Assembly (NCBI GenBank): GCA_033439765.1
Contig: JAULSN010000002.1
Coordinates: 124,001 to 188,000 of the forward strand
Direction of reading: 5' to 3'
DNA: 64,000 nt
Origin: Lasiosphaeria ovina
Lineage: Eukaryota; Ascomycota; Sordariomycetes; Sordariales; Lasiosphaeriaceae
Shown here: positions 1 through 10,814 of the stretch, piece by piece
Layout of the letters: each line of letters starts with the position of its first letter
How positions within the stretch are numbered: the first letter of the stretch is position 1
Position numbers and translations under genes: made by a program
Notes under the pieces: model-generated
Databases searched by the model: none
Seen by the model: the letters and a program-made list of their open reading frames with translations, nothing else
What the model was told of the DNA's origin: nothing

Positions 1-2059
1 CCGCTACCGTCTTCTTTCGGCCACTGCTACGGGCCGTCACATAAGACTTGTCGTGCCAAAAGATCTTCCGCTTCGGATCCTTCTCAAGTCCGCCCCAGTC
101 GTAAATCCGACCGACTAGTGTCGACCAAACTAGGGAGGGATCCAGCAGGCGGGCGTTGGGATCGTCCGGTTCCGAGATGGTGTCTCCTTCCTCGAGGGTT
201 TTCCCGGCAATGGCGCCCGTTTTAAACGCCTCATATCTTCTGACGAGTTCGTTCACCACTACCGTGAAGACGGGAGTCCAATCGTCATCTGGCCACATAT
301 CGGCGTATACACCCTCATCTGCCGTCATGGTTTTGATCTGGTCGATCAGGAGCCTGCATCCTTCCCATGCCTTGGATCTCTCGACCTGGAGGGCGGGAGC
401 GTCAGCCGCGTCGTCATCGCTGCTCTGCCCATCGTCCGGGTTGTCGTTGTCGCCGTTGTCGTTGTCGTTGTCACCGTCATCCTCGGCGCCGCTGCCGGCG
501 CCGTCCTCGTCGCTACCATCTTCTTGCTCGATGCCGCCGCCGGGATTTCCGTTGCCGCCTGCATTCGCGTTGCCTGCATTACCCTGGCCTTGCTCGTCAT
601 CGTCTTCCATGTCATCGTCGCTGAAGCCCTTGACAGCCTTGCCTGCAAGCAAGGCGATGGCTCTGCTGCCGAGCAACTCTCTTCTCTTCTCCTTGGATAC
701 GCCGCCTACACCCACCCTGGCCGCCAACAAAGTCATCAGCAGGACGATTTCACCCATGACTCCCTCGTTGACCTTGTCTTTCGCAGATTGGGTTGCGGTA
801 TAATACTGCGCATCGTGATGGCTCCCGTGATGCTGGAGCTTGTAGATGCTGAAGTGGCGAGGCAGGTTGCCGTTGTTTTGTTCGTTCCTCATGAATTGAT
901 GGATGACGTTGCCCGTGTTGTCGCCAGTCAGGTATATGCCCCCGTTGACGCTCCCTGCAACAGCCGGCACGTGGACCAGGAGAGAGGTCAGATTGGGGTC
1001 CTTACTGTCCTTGGTGCCCACGTAGCTACCGAGAGCCGCGAGATAGTCCTTGGTCTGTTGGATTTGACGAACCAAGTCGGCCTCGGGCAGGGCTACAGCA
1101 TTGTTCCCGATGTCTTGTGGCCGTCTGAGGCAGATGAGGGGAGGTTTGTCGCGAGGGTCGGGCACCTCTTTAACCTTGTCACTTAACGAGGTATTCTTTG
1201 CGAGCACGACGTCGGGATTGTCGGTGTTGACCTTGACCCAGGGCCTTGCTTTAGGCGGGTACTCGATGGTGCCGCCACCAAACAATGAACGCTCCCATGT
1301 CGTGATGGAGGCGCCTAGGGTTTGGGGCGCCGGCGGAAGCGTAAGGCCTGGAGTTCTGGCACAGATGGAATTCCACAACCTCTTAATGTTGAAGGCTTGG
1401 GCCTTGTCGAGAGCAGGCACGATAAAGCCCGTATCGAGGCCCAGGAAGTCGGCCGGGACCATGGTGATCATGTCGATCAGGCCTTCGACGTGATCTTCGT
1501 GCAGATGCGTGTTCAACATGGCATCGAGCCGGAACTTGGAGGCAGCAGGGCGGCCCATGTCATCGTACCAGATCTGCTTGCCGGCTGAGAAAAACATGCG
1601 CCAGTAGGGGCGGGCTCGGGTCGTCTTGCCGACGCTGAGGAAATTGCCGGGTCCTTTCTTCTTCTTCTTCCCCTCGGCGGCTTTTGTGGCAGCGCCTCCA
1701 TAGCCCCTGGGTCCGCCATCGACGACAAAGAGCTTGCTCTCGGCTCCTCCAGTGGGCTGGTACTCGACATAGAACGAGTCGCCGCGGCCGGCGTAGACGA
1801 CATGGAGGATGGGAAGATTGCGGGCTGGTGCTGGCGCTGGGTCTTGGATATCCATCGTGGGCAGTGCTGGGGCGGGATTCTCTTGCCCGTCTCTATTGGT
1901 ATTAGTATTATTCTGGCCTGGCCGAGGCTCGTGGGACGTGGTGGGCGTGGGCGTGGGCGTGGGCTCTTGGACGGGCACGCTGCCAGTGTCGCCGCCGTGC
2001 GTCGTGGCTGTCTCTCCAACTTGACTCCTCGGACGAACACAACAGAGAAACAAGCGCAT
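1..2059 (-). CDS. Metallo-beta-lactamase-fold protein with acidic low-complexity insert (3' end off window)
   Basis: Reading down from an ATG at 2059, one minus-strand frame stays open to base 1, giving at least 686 residues; the C-terminus lies outside the window. After a Pro/Thr-rich start comes HVVYAGRGDSFYVEY and KLFVVDGG, the first strands of a metallo-beta-lactamase fold. At about residue 180 is NTHLHEDHVEGL, the metal-binding HxHxDH motif, and at about residue 410 KLQHHGSHHD, the HHGS loop seen in ComEC/Rec2-type members. A long Asp/Glu/Gly/Asn-rich insert (plus 370-620) then separates this from a further globular part. The family hydrolyses varied phosphoesters or thioesters; the substrate here is not predictable. 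In-frame TGA at 2087 just upstream supports the chosen start. The fold is seen clearly; the function is not. Confidence 0.75.
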   Translation of the reverse strand, partial: MRLFLCCVRPRSQVGETATTHGGDTGSVPVQEPTPTPTPTTSHEPRPGQNNTNTNRDGQENPAPALPTMDIQDPAPAPARNLPILHVVYAGRGDSFYVEYQPTGGAESKLFVVDGGPRGYGGAATKAAEGKKKKKGPGNFLSVGKTTRARPYWRMFFSAGKQIWYDDMGRPAASKFRLDAMLNTHLHEDHVEGLIDMITMVPADFLGLDTGFIVPALDKAQAFNIKRLWNSICARTPGLTLPPAPQTLGASITTWERSLFGGGTIEYPPKARPWVKVNTDNPDVVLAKNTSLSDKVKEVPDPRDKPPLICLRRPQDIGNNAVALPEADLVRQIQQTKDYLAALGSYVGTKDSKDPNLTSLLVHVPAVAGSVNGGIYLTGDNTGNVIHQFMRNEQNNGNLPRHFSIYKLQHHGSHHDAQYYTATQSAKDKVNEGVMGEIVLLMTLLAARVGVGGVSKEKRRELLGSRAIALLAGKAVKGFSDDDMEDDDEQGQGNAGNANAGGNGNPGGGIEQEDGSDEDGAGSGAEDDGDNDNDNGDNDNPDDGQSSDDDAADAPALQVERSKAWEGCRLLIDQIKTMTADEGVYADMWPDDDWTPVFTVVVNELVRRYEAFKTGAIAGKTLEEGDTISEPDDPNARLLDPSLVWSTLVGRIYDWGGLEKDPKRKIFWHDKSYVTARSSGRKKTVA

Positions 2060-2086
2060 CAAAGGGCGTCCATGAGGATGAAGAGG

Positions 2087-3060
2087 TCAGGTCAGAGAAG
2101 GTCTCCAGCGGCCCCGGGTGATCGGGGACAAGCAGAATCTGGGCCCGACATAGCGTGTCGCGTCCAACAATGTCTCCATATAAAGCAGCGCTTGAATCAT
2201 CTCGGCCGCGTCTAGACCCAAAGACTGCATCGTACTATTGGTCGATCTTTGCCCTGTTCGGCTGCACCCCAGGTTTCTCAAACCAAACGGGGCCAATATT
2301 TGCACGCCCTCGAGGCCGAGGAAAGCGCAGTCTAGGCCAAGTTTGTATGCGCTAGGTGCTTGGCATATACCCTCCTAGTTAGCCACGAAATGGCACCCCT
2401 GAAAACCCACAAATATTGCCCAAACCAGGGTCTTTTCCCAATATAGGAAAAGGCTGTATTCAGGGCGCGACATTATATTGACACCCGCTTTTTGAGGGCA
2501 CCGGCTGCTGTAGCAGCCTATATTTACAGGGACTTTAGCGCCCTGAGCGTGCGCATACACCTCAACACCAAAGCCAAGTCCATTGTTTACTTCGTGATCT
2601 TCCGCACAGGGCACCCAGGACCCAGCCCCCTCTTCCCCCACAAGCCCAGTATTTCTAGGGGCTTGAGCGGCCTTATGCCCTATAAGCTCAGCGCCTTCGG
2701 TCCCTATAAGGCTCTCCACCGGAGCGCAACACCAAGGCGACCGTCCTTTGTTTACATCGTGATCGTTTACCCACACCAAAATGCACCCTCAAAATGCACC
2801 CTTAAAATGCACTCTCAAAATACACCCTCAAATGCACTTTGAATGCTCGGGCACCGTCAAATGCGCTTGGAATGCCCTCAGTTGCACTCTAGGCAGCGCA
2901 CTCCGGGCGAGCAAATGGCCTAGGCGGGGTAAGAGGCATGAAGCGGCGCCGTGCTCCCAGAAAAAGGACCCGGCTTGGTTTATCTCAGTAGGGAGGCTCG
3001 GGCCAAAAGGAAATGGACTCCCCACCTATATATGCTTATTATTACCAGCACATTACTTCG
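2087..3060. repeat. Gene-free stretch with diverged direct repeats and a short tandem array
   Basis: No convincing gene. Two diverged direct repeats sit about 167 bp apart: around 2560-2600 and 2727-2767 both carry 'CAACACCAA...' followed by 'TTGTTTAC(T/A)TCGTGATC'. At about 2779-2840 a 12-14 bp unit of the type AAAATGCACCCTC is repeated four to five times with small changes. The 134-codon minus ORF here (2375-2779) reflects the repeats (DHDVNKG / DHEVNNG) and is not treated as a gene. Confidence 0.5.
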
Positions 3061-3064
3061 TGCT

Positions 3065-3310
3065 CGTAGGACTTCCCTCGGCCACGACGCCGGCGTTGCT
3101 GCACACAATGTCGAGGCGGCGGAAGTGCGCCACGGCGTCCTCGAACAGCTTGACCGTCTGCTTCGAGCAGCCAGATGACGTTGCGCGTGATGGTCTCAAC
3201 CACGATGGCCTTCATGAGCTCCTCGGTCGGGTCGATGTCGCTGATGAGCAGGGCGATGAGCAGGTAGCCCAGGTTCGGGTGGTCGGCCTTGCCCGTCTTG
3301 CCTGAAGAGA
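3065..3310 (-). pseudogene. Short-chain dehydrogenase/reductase fragment (degenerate)
   Basis: The minus strand at about 3068-3165 reads QTVKLFEDAVAHFRRLDI followed by VCSNAGVVAEGSP. This is the alpha-helix plus N-N/S-A-G segment of classical SDR enzymes (the NNAG motif that follows the cofactor-binding Asp). The glycine-rich TGxxxGIG motif, the YxxxK active site and the rest of the Rossmann fold are absent, and the upstream reading frame (HPNLGYLLIALLISDIDPTEE) does not join in phase. It is a broken piece of an SDR gene. Confidence 0.55.
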
Positions 3311-4187
3311 ATAATAGACAAAGAAAAATAAGTAATGTGAGTCAATAGAGTAACAGGTAAAATGAATAAAAATAGTGAGGGACCGAGCTTAAAAGTGTGC
3401 AGGCGCAGGTGAGCGCAATACTGGTGAAGGATTCCTTGAAGCCGATGAGGGTGGAAAGGTCGTGCCGGACAGCTCAGAAGGCTGCCGAGGAGGAGTTTGA
3501 CCGCGAAAAATTGTCTCTGGGAGAGCGGACGGGAAGGTATGTTTGGTTCGTGCATGAGACCACACGCAAACCAACCAGCTCGAGAGCCATCCTCGGCCAT
3601 GTCCAATTGAGCCCAACAGGACTTTCTCTTCGGTCTGTGAGGGAATCTCCACGCTAGCCTCGCTTGTGTTGTTGACTGGTTTGCCAGGCCTCCATTCGTG
3701 GCTTTTGGGGTGGTGTCTGCCCGCAGCGACGTTGAGCAACTAACTTACGGCGGACACTTTCCCTGGGAGGCTGGATTTGGGGCGTCTCAGATTCTAGCCG
3801 TCCTCTTTCCTAGGATTACTATGTAGCGTTACCTAGTTAGACCCCAATTCACTAGAAAGAATCATAGATACTAACAACGTAAGCCAGAAGAGAGAAACGG
3901 CTGACAATATTGCGCAGGCTGAACTTGGAATTGCTTCAAGAGGTCGGCACACACAGACTGTGGATCTTGCGCGAGACGGCGAGAAAGTCATTATACGTCT
4001 CGTCGCCGCCACCGTCTCCGGGCAGACTGTCGCCGGCAAGACTGTGCTCGGTGCCCGGGCCGGGCCAGAAGTGGTACACGGTTAAGAACGAGAGAAAGAC
4101 CGGGAATCCACGATATTCTCCACATCTGCCACCTTCTGGGCCGCCGTGCGAGTTGGATCCTCCTGATCGCTCCCAGGGACGGGCGCA

Positions 4188-4480
4188 CAGCGTTGGACTC
4201 GTTGTCGATTCGGAAGAAAATCGGGTTAAAGTTGATGTCGATGATGCGAGAGTCAGCTGGCGCAAGAGTAGCAGCAGGAGGAGTAGCACAGCGTTGGACT
4301 CGTTGTCGATTCGGAAGAAGATCGGGTCGAAGTTGATGTCGATGATGCGAGAGTCAGCTGGCGCAAGAGTAGCACGAGTATCTCAGTTGCATGCCTTGCA
4401 ATCGGGCCATTGGCAAGATCCTGCAGCTCTTCAAGGTCCTGGGCAAATTTGTCGCGCGCTCCATGATTGCGGTGGTGAAT
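4188..4480. pseudogene. Rearranged HECT E3 ubiquitin-ligase fragment (Ufd4/TRIP12-like)
   Basis: The plus strand at about 4400-4470 encodes AIGKILQLFKVLGKFVARSM, a conserved helix of the HECT N-lobe in Ufd4/TRIP12-type ligases. The residues that normally follow directly, DSRIIDINFNPIFFRI, are found on the minus strand, twice (about 4190-4270 and 4288-4370), as a tandem duplication of about 99 bp with a few substitutions (NFNP versus NFDP). The two halves therefore point toward each other across an inversion breakpoint. No start, no catalytic Cys region and no long ORF accompany them, so this is a dead fragment. Confidence 0.65.
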
Positions 4481-4639
4481 GGTAACGGTGACGGCGAGCT
4501 GCCGGTTGTTTCGGCCGAGGCGTCGGCTGCTGATGGTGGGGGTGATCCTTCCCAAGGAACCCCGACGGTGATACGGAGGAAAAGATGCTTCCCAAGGAAC
4601 AAGCGCTCCAATAGCTTGAGCAGCTAAAACCGAAGAAAA

Positions 4640-6100
4640 GGGAAATGCGGAACATCCGGTTCAGATCTGATGTCCTGTTCAAGGGTGCCAAACGTCGAAA
4701 TAATTTAGCTCGCCAGATCCCGAGTCTTGGATCACTTCCCCAGGCACCTGTAATCCACCACAGACAACCCTAACCCCGGCCGCCACGCCATCTTGTACAT
4801 CCAAGATTCTGCCGCGTAGAAATTTACCACTTTTTCAGCTGAACGGAGCCACCGTAGGCGAGCTTGCGAGCCGGAGGTGGCGTAGAGAGGCTGTCTCTTC
4901 TACTTTACCGTGAAGGTGCCGAAAGTTTCTCGCACAGGGATTGGCCAGTTTTCGTCCGTGTTGAAATGGACTCCAGGGACTGGTCGACCGGACAATCCTC
5001 GGATTCCTTAAGCCGCGGAATACCGAGCGCAGCGAGCAGCCCGCCGCAGGGGCCCCCGGAGGGCTGCCGGAGGCACCGTTCAGCGACCCCTTCCTGACTT
5101 GCCAGGTAGCTTATTTTTACCATAACGTACTTCGTAAACCTTAACCTTCCTTCCTATTACAACTGACCTTCCACAACTAAAAGAAACATCGTCGGCGCCG
5201 TTGACTAAGCGGTTCATGCGGCAGGCAGGGCAGTCAACGGACTTATTGACTGACTGACTAACTAGCAGGAAGATAGGGGGGCTAGCAGGGCGGGCAGGGC
5301 GGGCAGGGCAGTCAGTCAGGATAGGGTAGTCGAAGGCTGGCGAGAAAATGCGCAATTACCGTATTTGTAAGTATGTTGACGTTCGCGACTTCGGCGATGG
5401 AGCGATGCAGCCAGCGAATGTTGTAATTTTGGCTGTAAAATGTGGAATTTTCATAGGCGGTGGGCTGCAACGCTTGTGCCTATGCACCTTACCTTCAGTG
5501 TACCGAGACTATTTGACAGTGCTCCGTCTCTCTTGATGAAACCAGGAATTCCGTTTATCAGGGCGTCGAACAATAGTCCACGGACTCAAAACGGCGCGCA
5601 ACCATTCTATCACTCGCTTCGAACAAACGAGACCCAGGAGACTGACCAAACCTCATCTTGGTTCACGGTAACGATGAATGAGGGTGAAATCAGTGTTGAG
5701 GAGCCCTAGAGCGAGGTGCATATCGATGAGACCTCCACGGCAGCCACTCCAGATCTACATCCCGCACGACGAAGGATCGCAATGCGTCTGCATCCAGCAC
5801 ACGTTGCCCCGGAAGTGGTCGACAGGGTCTTGACCAAACCCGGCGCGGAAACCGCACGTGGTTGGACAGATTTGCTGTGGGAGTGGTCAAGGGACCGTGG
5901 ACGTTCCATTACTATGTAGCCATGGAGACCTTGGCGGTGGGACGTCAGTGGAGGCCGCCGCACCGTGCACGGCACCACCCAGAACACAAACCCCCCCCGG
6001 ATCATCCATCATTCTCCAGCCCTATCCATTCCAAGCGGCGACCAACCTCCAACAGCCTTGGTTAGGGGCCTTGCGGGCCCATGCATGTGGAATTTGCTGA
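4640..6100. other. Gene-free region with simple-sequence patches
   Basis: No gene can be supported. It contains a GC palindrome near 5040-5075 and a GGCAGG/GACTGACT-type low-complexity tract at 5218-5320. Short open frames at 5700-6100 lack recognisable domains. Confidence 0.5.
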
Positions 6101-7900
6101 CCATGCAGTGGATTTAGCTAGGTCGGTATAAAGAGTTGCGACAATTCCGTCCCAACAATTTGGTGGCTAATATTCCGTAGGTGCTGGACAAATTGCCCTA
6201 CTGTGTACATACTCCGTGCGGATTCCTAAATGATCGGCTGGGCGCGCGGGCGGCTGGGCGCGCGGGCGGCTGTGACCGTCATCCTGTTGGCCCAGCGGCA
6301 CCTGCCGAGTAAGGCGAGGGGGTGGTGGGGTGCCTACAACTTGCAAGGTTAGCCAAATCTTGGTCCTTTTTGGGGATACGGTGGATTACCGGAAGTCGTT
6401 GAAAAACAATGTGAATAGCCGCATTCGAATGCGCCGAATCTCTTGATTATAGCGCGATTCAATTCATGCATGTACGGCTTGATTTGCGGTATGCAGGTCG
6501 GTTCAAATTGTAGATGAAATGCGTAGTGTTGAGGAAGGTAAGTTAACTACCGGGCCCTGTAGGGCGTTGACTAGCCTACGTATGTGGTTTTTTTTGATAC
6601 TGTGGGTTCCCTTGCTTATGTAAGGCAGGGTGTTACTTTCTTTTGGCCCCATGCTCCGTGGCCCCTAACGTTACTTACCGTGGTTGCGAGCCAAAATAAG
6701 ATACCCCCTGTCATGTACCTGTGGGGTGGCCCGCTTCCCCCCCCCCAGGTCTGTTTTTTACTCTGTAGTATAGGGTGTGACTTTCCAATATCAAGTAGTT
6801 AGTGCGTGCCAGGCCTGTCACTACCTAACCAGGCCCATTTTACTTACCCATCATACCATAGTAGATCGTTATCTTTCTACTGTGGTGTGTACACTGTAGG
6901 CAGCTAGCGTAGGAAGCTTAGCCAATTCTGGAACGTGAGGTTCTGAACCTTGCACGGGGAAGGTACTAGGGACAGTGTTGCGAGGCTTAGCCCCAGCTGG
7001 TGGGCGCATGGGCCATACGCCCGTGCACGGGTTCTCGCCCACACATTTAGTACGGGGATTTTCCCTTCCTAGAGTTAGCTAGCTATTGCACATCACACAT
7101 TGTCAACCCAATAGAAGGTGACCCTTTCTTTTTGCCCGAGCCCCCGTACAGGGGGTTAAAAGTCACTTTTCTAGCAAGTTCTCACCATAAAGTGACCAAA
7201 AGTCACGTGGTGGCTTAAAAGTACTGCACTAACCTTTCAAACCCTGGGGAGGTGTACACGTTAGTTGTTACTCGTCAGGGCTCAAAACGCCGGATGACTA
7301 AGGTGGCGAGCGGTTTCCAAAACAAAAGGGACTCCAAAAAGTGGCACGTGCCAGTGGTACTAACAACCCCTCTAACAGTTCCATTATTTTAACATGCCTG
7401 GACCTTTCGATTTATCGTCAATTGAGAATTGCTTCGTGCAGTAAAACAATATTTACGGGAAATCTACCGCCTTCTGTCTGACTCGAAGTAGTTGATTTTA
7501 GAGGGTTGGAGGCGGAGTGATCAAAAGACGATTGATGAGATGGTTTGTTTCATGGTAGTGTGGATGGCAGATGTGTTAGCAACTAGGGGTAAATGACTGG
7601 TAGGGCTGATTGTAGGCGTTTTGAGCCCTGCAGATCGGTAGATCGATAGGCCCACGCACGCCGAGGACAGCAACCCGGCGTTCCGCACGCAGGCGCAGGC
7701 AGAACCCGCCGCTGCAGTACACCTGCCTAAGACCGTGGGACCTGCTTCAATGACGTACAATACGACAGGGTTGAGAGATTCGCAAGCATCCTGTGTGGCT
7801 TCGGGCTTCCATACACTGGCTGCGGACAGTCGAGGCTTTGGGCGCCATAGCTTGGCTGGAGCTCACCGAGCCTGGCTTCTATATATTTGTCTTGCGTAGA
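6100..7900. repeat. Repeat-rich, gene-free DNA with a copy of a dispersed element
   Basis: The tract is AT-enriched with many short direct repeats (a GGCTGGGCGCGCGGGC unit doubled at 6236-6270). The segment at about 7149-7330 is a diverged copy of the element at 10408-10560, and its end ACTCGTCAGGGCTCAAA matches the terminus of the foldback at 45701-45787. I infer an old DNA transposon or MITE family. No transposase frame was seen. Confidence 0.5.
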
Positions 7901-7925
7901 TATCGTGGACAATAAGGACCCGACG

Positions 7926-8157
7926 CTCTTTCTCGCCCAGTCCTTACCTAGTACTTTCATGCCCTCGTTCTCCCCCATCCTGTCGCTCTCTCGTCTCTTC
8001 CGTCCTGTCGCTATCTCGCTCGATCATTATTGCCATAGGTACTCTTTCTCGCCCAGTCCTTACCTAGTACTTTCTTGCCCTCGTTCTCCCCCATCCTGTC
8101 GCTCTCTCGTCTCTTCCGTCCTGTCGCTATCTCGCTCGATCATTATTGCCATAGGTA
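7926..8157. repeat. 116-bp tandem duplication in the 5' region of the surface-protein gene
   Basis: Bases 7926-8041 and 8042-8157 are two adjacent copies of a pyrimidine-rich 116-bp unit that differ at a single position (TTTCATGCCC versus TTTCTTGCCC). The near identity shows a recent duplication. It lies about 100 bp upstream of the ATG at 8260, so it is probably within the promoter or 5' UTR of that gene. Confidence 0.95.
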
Positions 8158-8259
8158 TCTCGACGGTTGCCTGAACAATCTCGACCATTATTTTTATCGT
8201 TTTGCTCGTGCACCAAAGTACTACAATCTCTCATTCCGTCCGACAATAATTACCTCAAC

Positions 8260-9434
8260 ATGTTTCTACTGCTGCTCGTCGCGGCTGTAGCTCTCAGTCT
8301 CGCCTCGGCCTTGACCACAGCCGTCCATGGTGGCGGCGGGGACCCCACCTGGTCTCCCCAGGCCCGCGATGCTGTCGTGCCGCGCGGCGACTCGGAGCAC
8401 GTCGTCCTCGCCGACTGCAAGGCGCCCAAGAATCATTACTTCGAGTCGTCACAAATGGCCTACTTCGCCGGCCCCCCCGACAGCAGCCCCAACGCCATCA
8501 CCAACGTCACCTATGGCAAGCAGCAGGCCTGGGCGGGCGCGGGCAAGATAACCGGCGTGTTTCCCGACAAGGCCGCATTCAGCGTCGAAATTCCTGCAGC
8601 CGTTGAAGAAGGCCAGTTTGCCGGCAACGCATACAACGGCTACTGGGCCTTTGCCTGCTACGCAAGGTTCATGGAGGCTCTTTACACGACCAAGGACGGA
8701 ACCGTCTGTAACGGCGTGTACGACTGCGATCACGTGAACCCGCCAGGTAAGCCACTGAACTGGGGCCACCAAAAAAAAAATTGTTTTCACTGACGTCCGT
8801 ATGTACAGCCACGACCTCTGTTTCGACCCCCTCCCCAACTATGTCGACGCTCCCTCCTATCCTCCCAATTGCCTCGACTACCCCCTCGCCGACGCCGACG
8901 CCGACGCCGACCACGCTCCTTACTTCGATCCTCTTCTCAGCCCCACCGCCAGCTCTTAAGACGGACGGCAAGGCGCAGGGTGACGATGCACATACCAGCT
9001 CTGGAGGGTTGTCGGGCTCGCGTACCACGGGCCCGTCGAGCTCGTCTTCCACGGGCCCGTCGAGCTCGTCTTCCACGGGCCCGTCGAGCTCGTCTTCCAC
9101 GGGCCCGTCGAGCTCGTCTTCCACGGGCCCGTCGAGCTCGTCTTCCACAGGCCCGTCGAGCTCGTCTTCCACGACAGCCTCGTCTCCCACCGCCACCTCG
9201 ACGAATACGGATAGTCGCGACGCCCCGGATACAAGCAACTCTAGGTCTCTTAATTTGGACCAGAAAATCGCCCTCGGCGTTGGCATCGCCTCCGGCGCTT
9301 CCACCCTCATCGCCGCCGTCTTGGCCCTATTATTCCCTAAGAATAAGGCACCGGGCAGCGGACAAGGGAGACGCCACTTTAGATACTCGTCGACGGAGAC
9401 CAAGAAGAAGCGCGTTTCTATCTCGTGGGTCTAA
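8260..9434 (+). CDS. Secreted Ser/Thr-stalked, single-pass surface protein
   Basis: Two exons, 8260-8746 and 8809-9434 (62-bp intron, GTAAGC...TACAG, phase 1), give 370 residues. Residues 1-24 are a strong signal peptide (LLLLVAAVALSLASA). An ectodomain of about 140 residues follows with five Cys (ADCKAP, FACYA, VCNGVYDCDH). Next comes a Ser/Thr/Pro-rich stalk with six copies of the 8-residue unit TGPSSSSS/SSTGPSSS, one transmembrane helix (about 315-337), and a basic tail rich in Lys/Arg (RRHFRYSSTETKKKR). This is the layout of fungal cell-wall sensor or adhesin-like type I membrane proteins. I do not recognise the ectodomain. A heavily O-mannosylated stalk is inferred. Confidence 0.8.
9026..9172 (+). 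repeat. 24-bp coding minisatellite (six units) in the stalk
   Basis: The unit ACGGGCCCGTCGAGCTCGTC plus TTCC is repeated six times in frame, nearly identical down to the wobble base. It adds TGPSSSSS blocks to the surface-protein stalk, and copy number is likely to vary between strains. Confidence 0.95.
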
Positions 9435-10800
9435 TCGTACATACGAGCCGCCGGGACAGACTCCATATGTTTAAACACGTCGTCCCCTTCTCCGGCATGG
9501 TTGCACCAAAATGACCCGCTGCGGTGGATCTGGGCCAGGGTCGCATCTGCTCTAGACTTCCCGCACGCGGGTTCCACCGTCCCACCCCTACTACGTACCG
9601 TCCCACCGTCCCATCATGGTTACCCTACCCCCTGGTTTCCAAGGGTACTCTCGTCCCCCACTCAACCCGTTTTCCTTCTTGCTTTCCTCTTGATTTTGGC
9701 TTATAATCAGGCTGTATCCTCGCATTTACTGGCTGGCTGTAATAGAGATGGAATGCTCGCGCAGCGCGCGATTTCTAGGATACCCTTTACGCGGTTATGA
9801 CTAGCACCTTAATAAATAGACGGTCGAAATGAAATGAAATGGCTTGCGTACATAACTGTAATTGCCTACCTAGCCTCGGTGACCCAGGTCACATCACTGA
9901 CCAGACGTGGGCGCTTCTCGAGTCCTGACAACAAAGCAACGTGGAAGGCGGAAACCCCTGTACCTAATATATGCAGTGCAGGGTGAACATCCTGGACCTT
10001 GACACAGATCGTCCATTAAGTACCTACTTACACCAAGCAGCCCACTCCTAAGGCCAGCCAGCGGTGACTCGGATCGCCAATTGAGCATGGCCGGCCGAGC
10101 CCCCCGTCCACGGCAGCCGATGCGGCTCTGAGGAAAGGGAAACAAACAGCTGGGTCGGGGTCGTGGATCAACCAGGGCAACCCCGCACCACCTACCGCCT
10201 TCGTTGTGGACGTGAGGATGGGATGCTCGCTACAGTTAGTTGGCTACAGGCGCTGGATGCAGTCTGCTGATACCTAAATTAAGAACCCTTGGGGTCCCAA
10301 GAATATGTCCCCGCCGAGATCCCGACCTATACACCTCTCCCAGAATTTGAAACCACACTGCGTAGTGCGGTGGCCTTTTTGACAAGACAAGGGATATAAG
10401 CCTGAAATACAGGGGGGTTGAAGTCACTTTTCTAGTAGCAGGTTCTTCCCAAAAGGTCACCAAAGGTCACGCGGTGGCTTGATTGTATCGCGCTATGAAT
10501 GCTTTTAAATCCCGGGAGAGGTGTAGTCTGGCGGTCAGGGGCTTGTCGATGGGAGGCGGACGGGATCCGGAATTTTTCAATACCTATAGCCGTATATGCC
10601 ATTCACTGTTGTTGTTTCCGTATACGAACACACTACGGACACCCACTACCCACCTTGAAACAGGAAAAGGGGGACACGATTGTCATAAACTCAAAGTCGC
10701 GAAGCTACGCCTATTCTAATTCCCATGCTTGTATGTATGTACGATATCAAACGACTGGGTAGTCAACAGCCGAGGAATTCCTTTTTGTAACAACAACAAC
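9435..10800. repeat. Gene-free spacer with second copy of the dispersed element
   Basis: Nothing coding is supported. Bases 10408-10560 match 7149-7330: both contain AGTCACTTTTCTAG, then GGTCACCAAAGGTCAC or GTGACCAAAAGTCAC, then G(T/C)GGTGGCTT and GAGGTGTA. The copies are diverged with small indels. Confidence 0.55.
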
Positions 10801-10814
10801 TCTAATTACCATGG

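Noticed and set aside
156..1588. Plus-strand open frames over 60-220 codons
   Set aside because: They are antisense to the metallo-beta-lactamase gene, whose minus frame has recognisable motifs.
2375..2779. 134-codon minus ORF
   Set aside because: It overlaps diverged direct repeats and shows no domain or splice support.
9026..9172. Considered the stalk repeats as a second RiPP precursor
   Set aside because: The repeats are Ser/Gly/Pro-only in a 370-residue anchored protein with a transmembrane helix and no UstYa neighbours.
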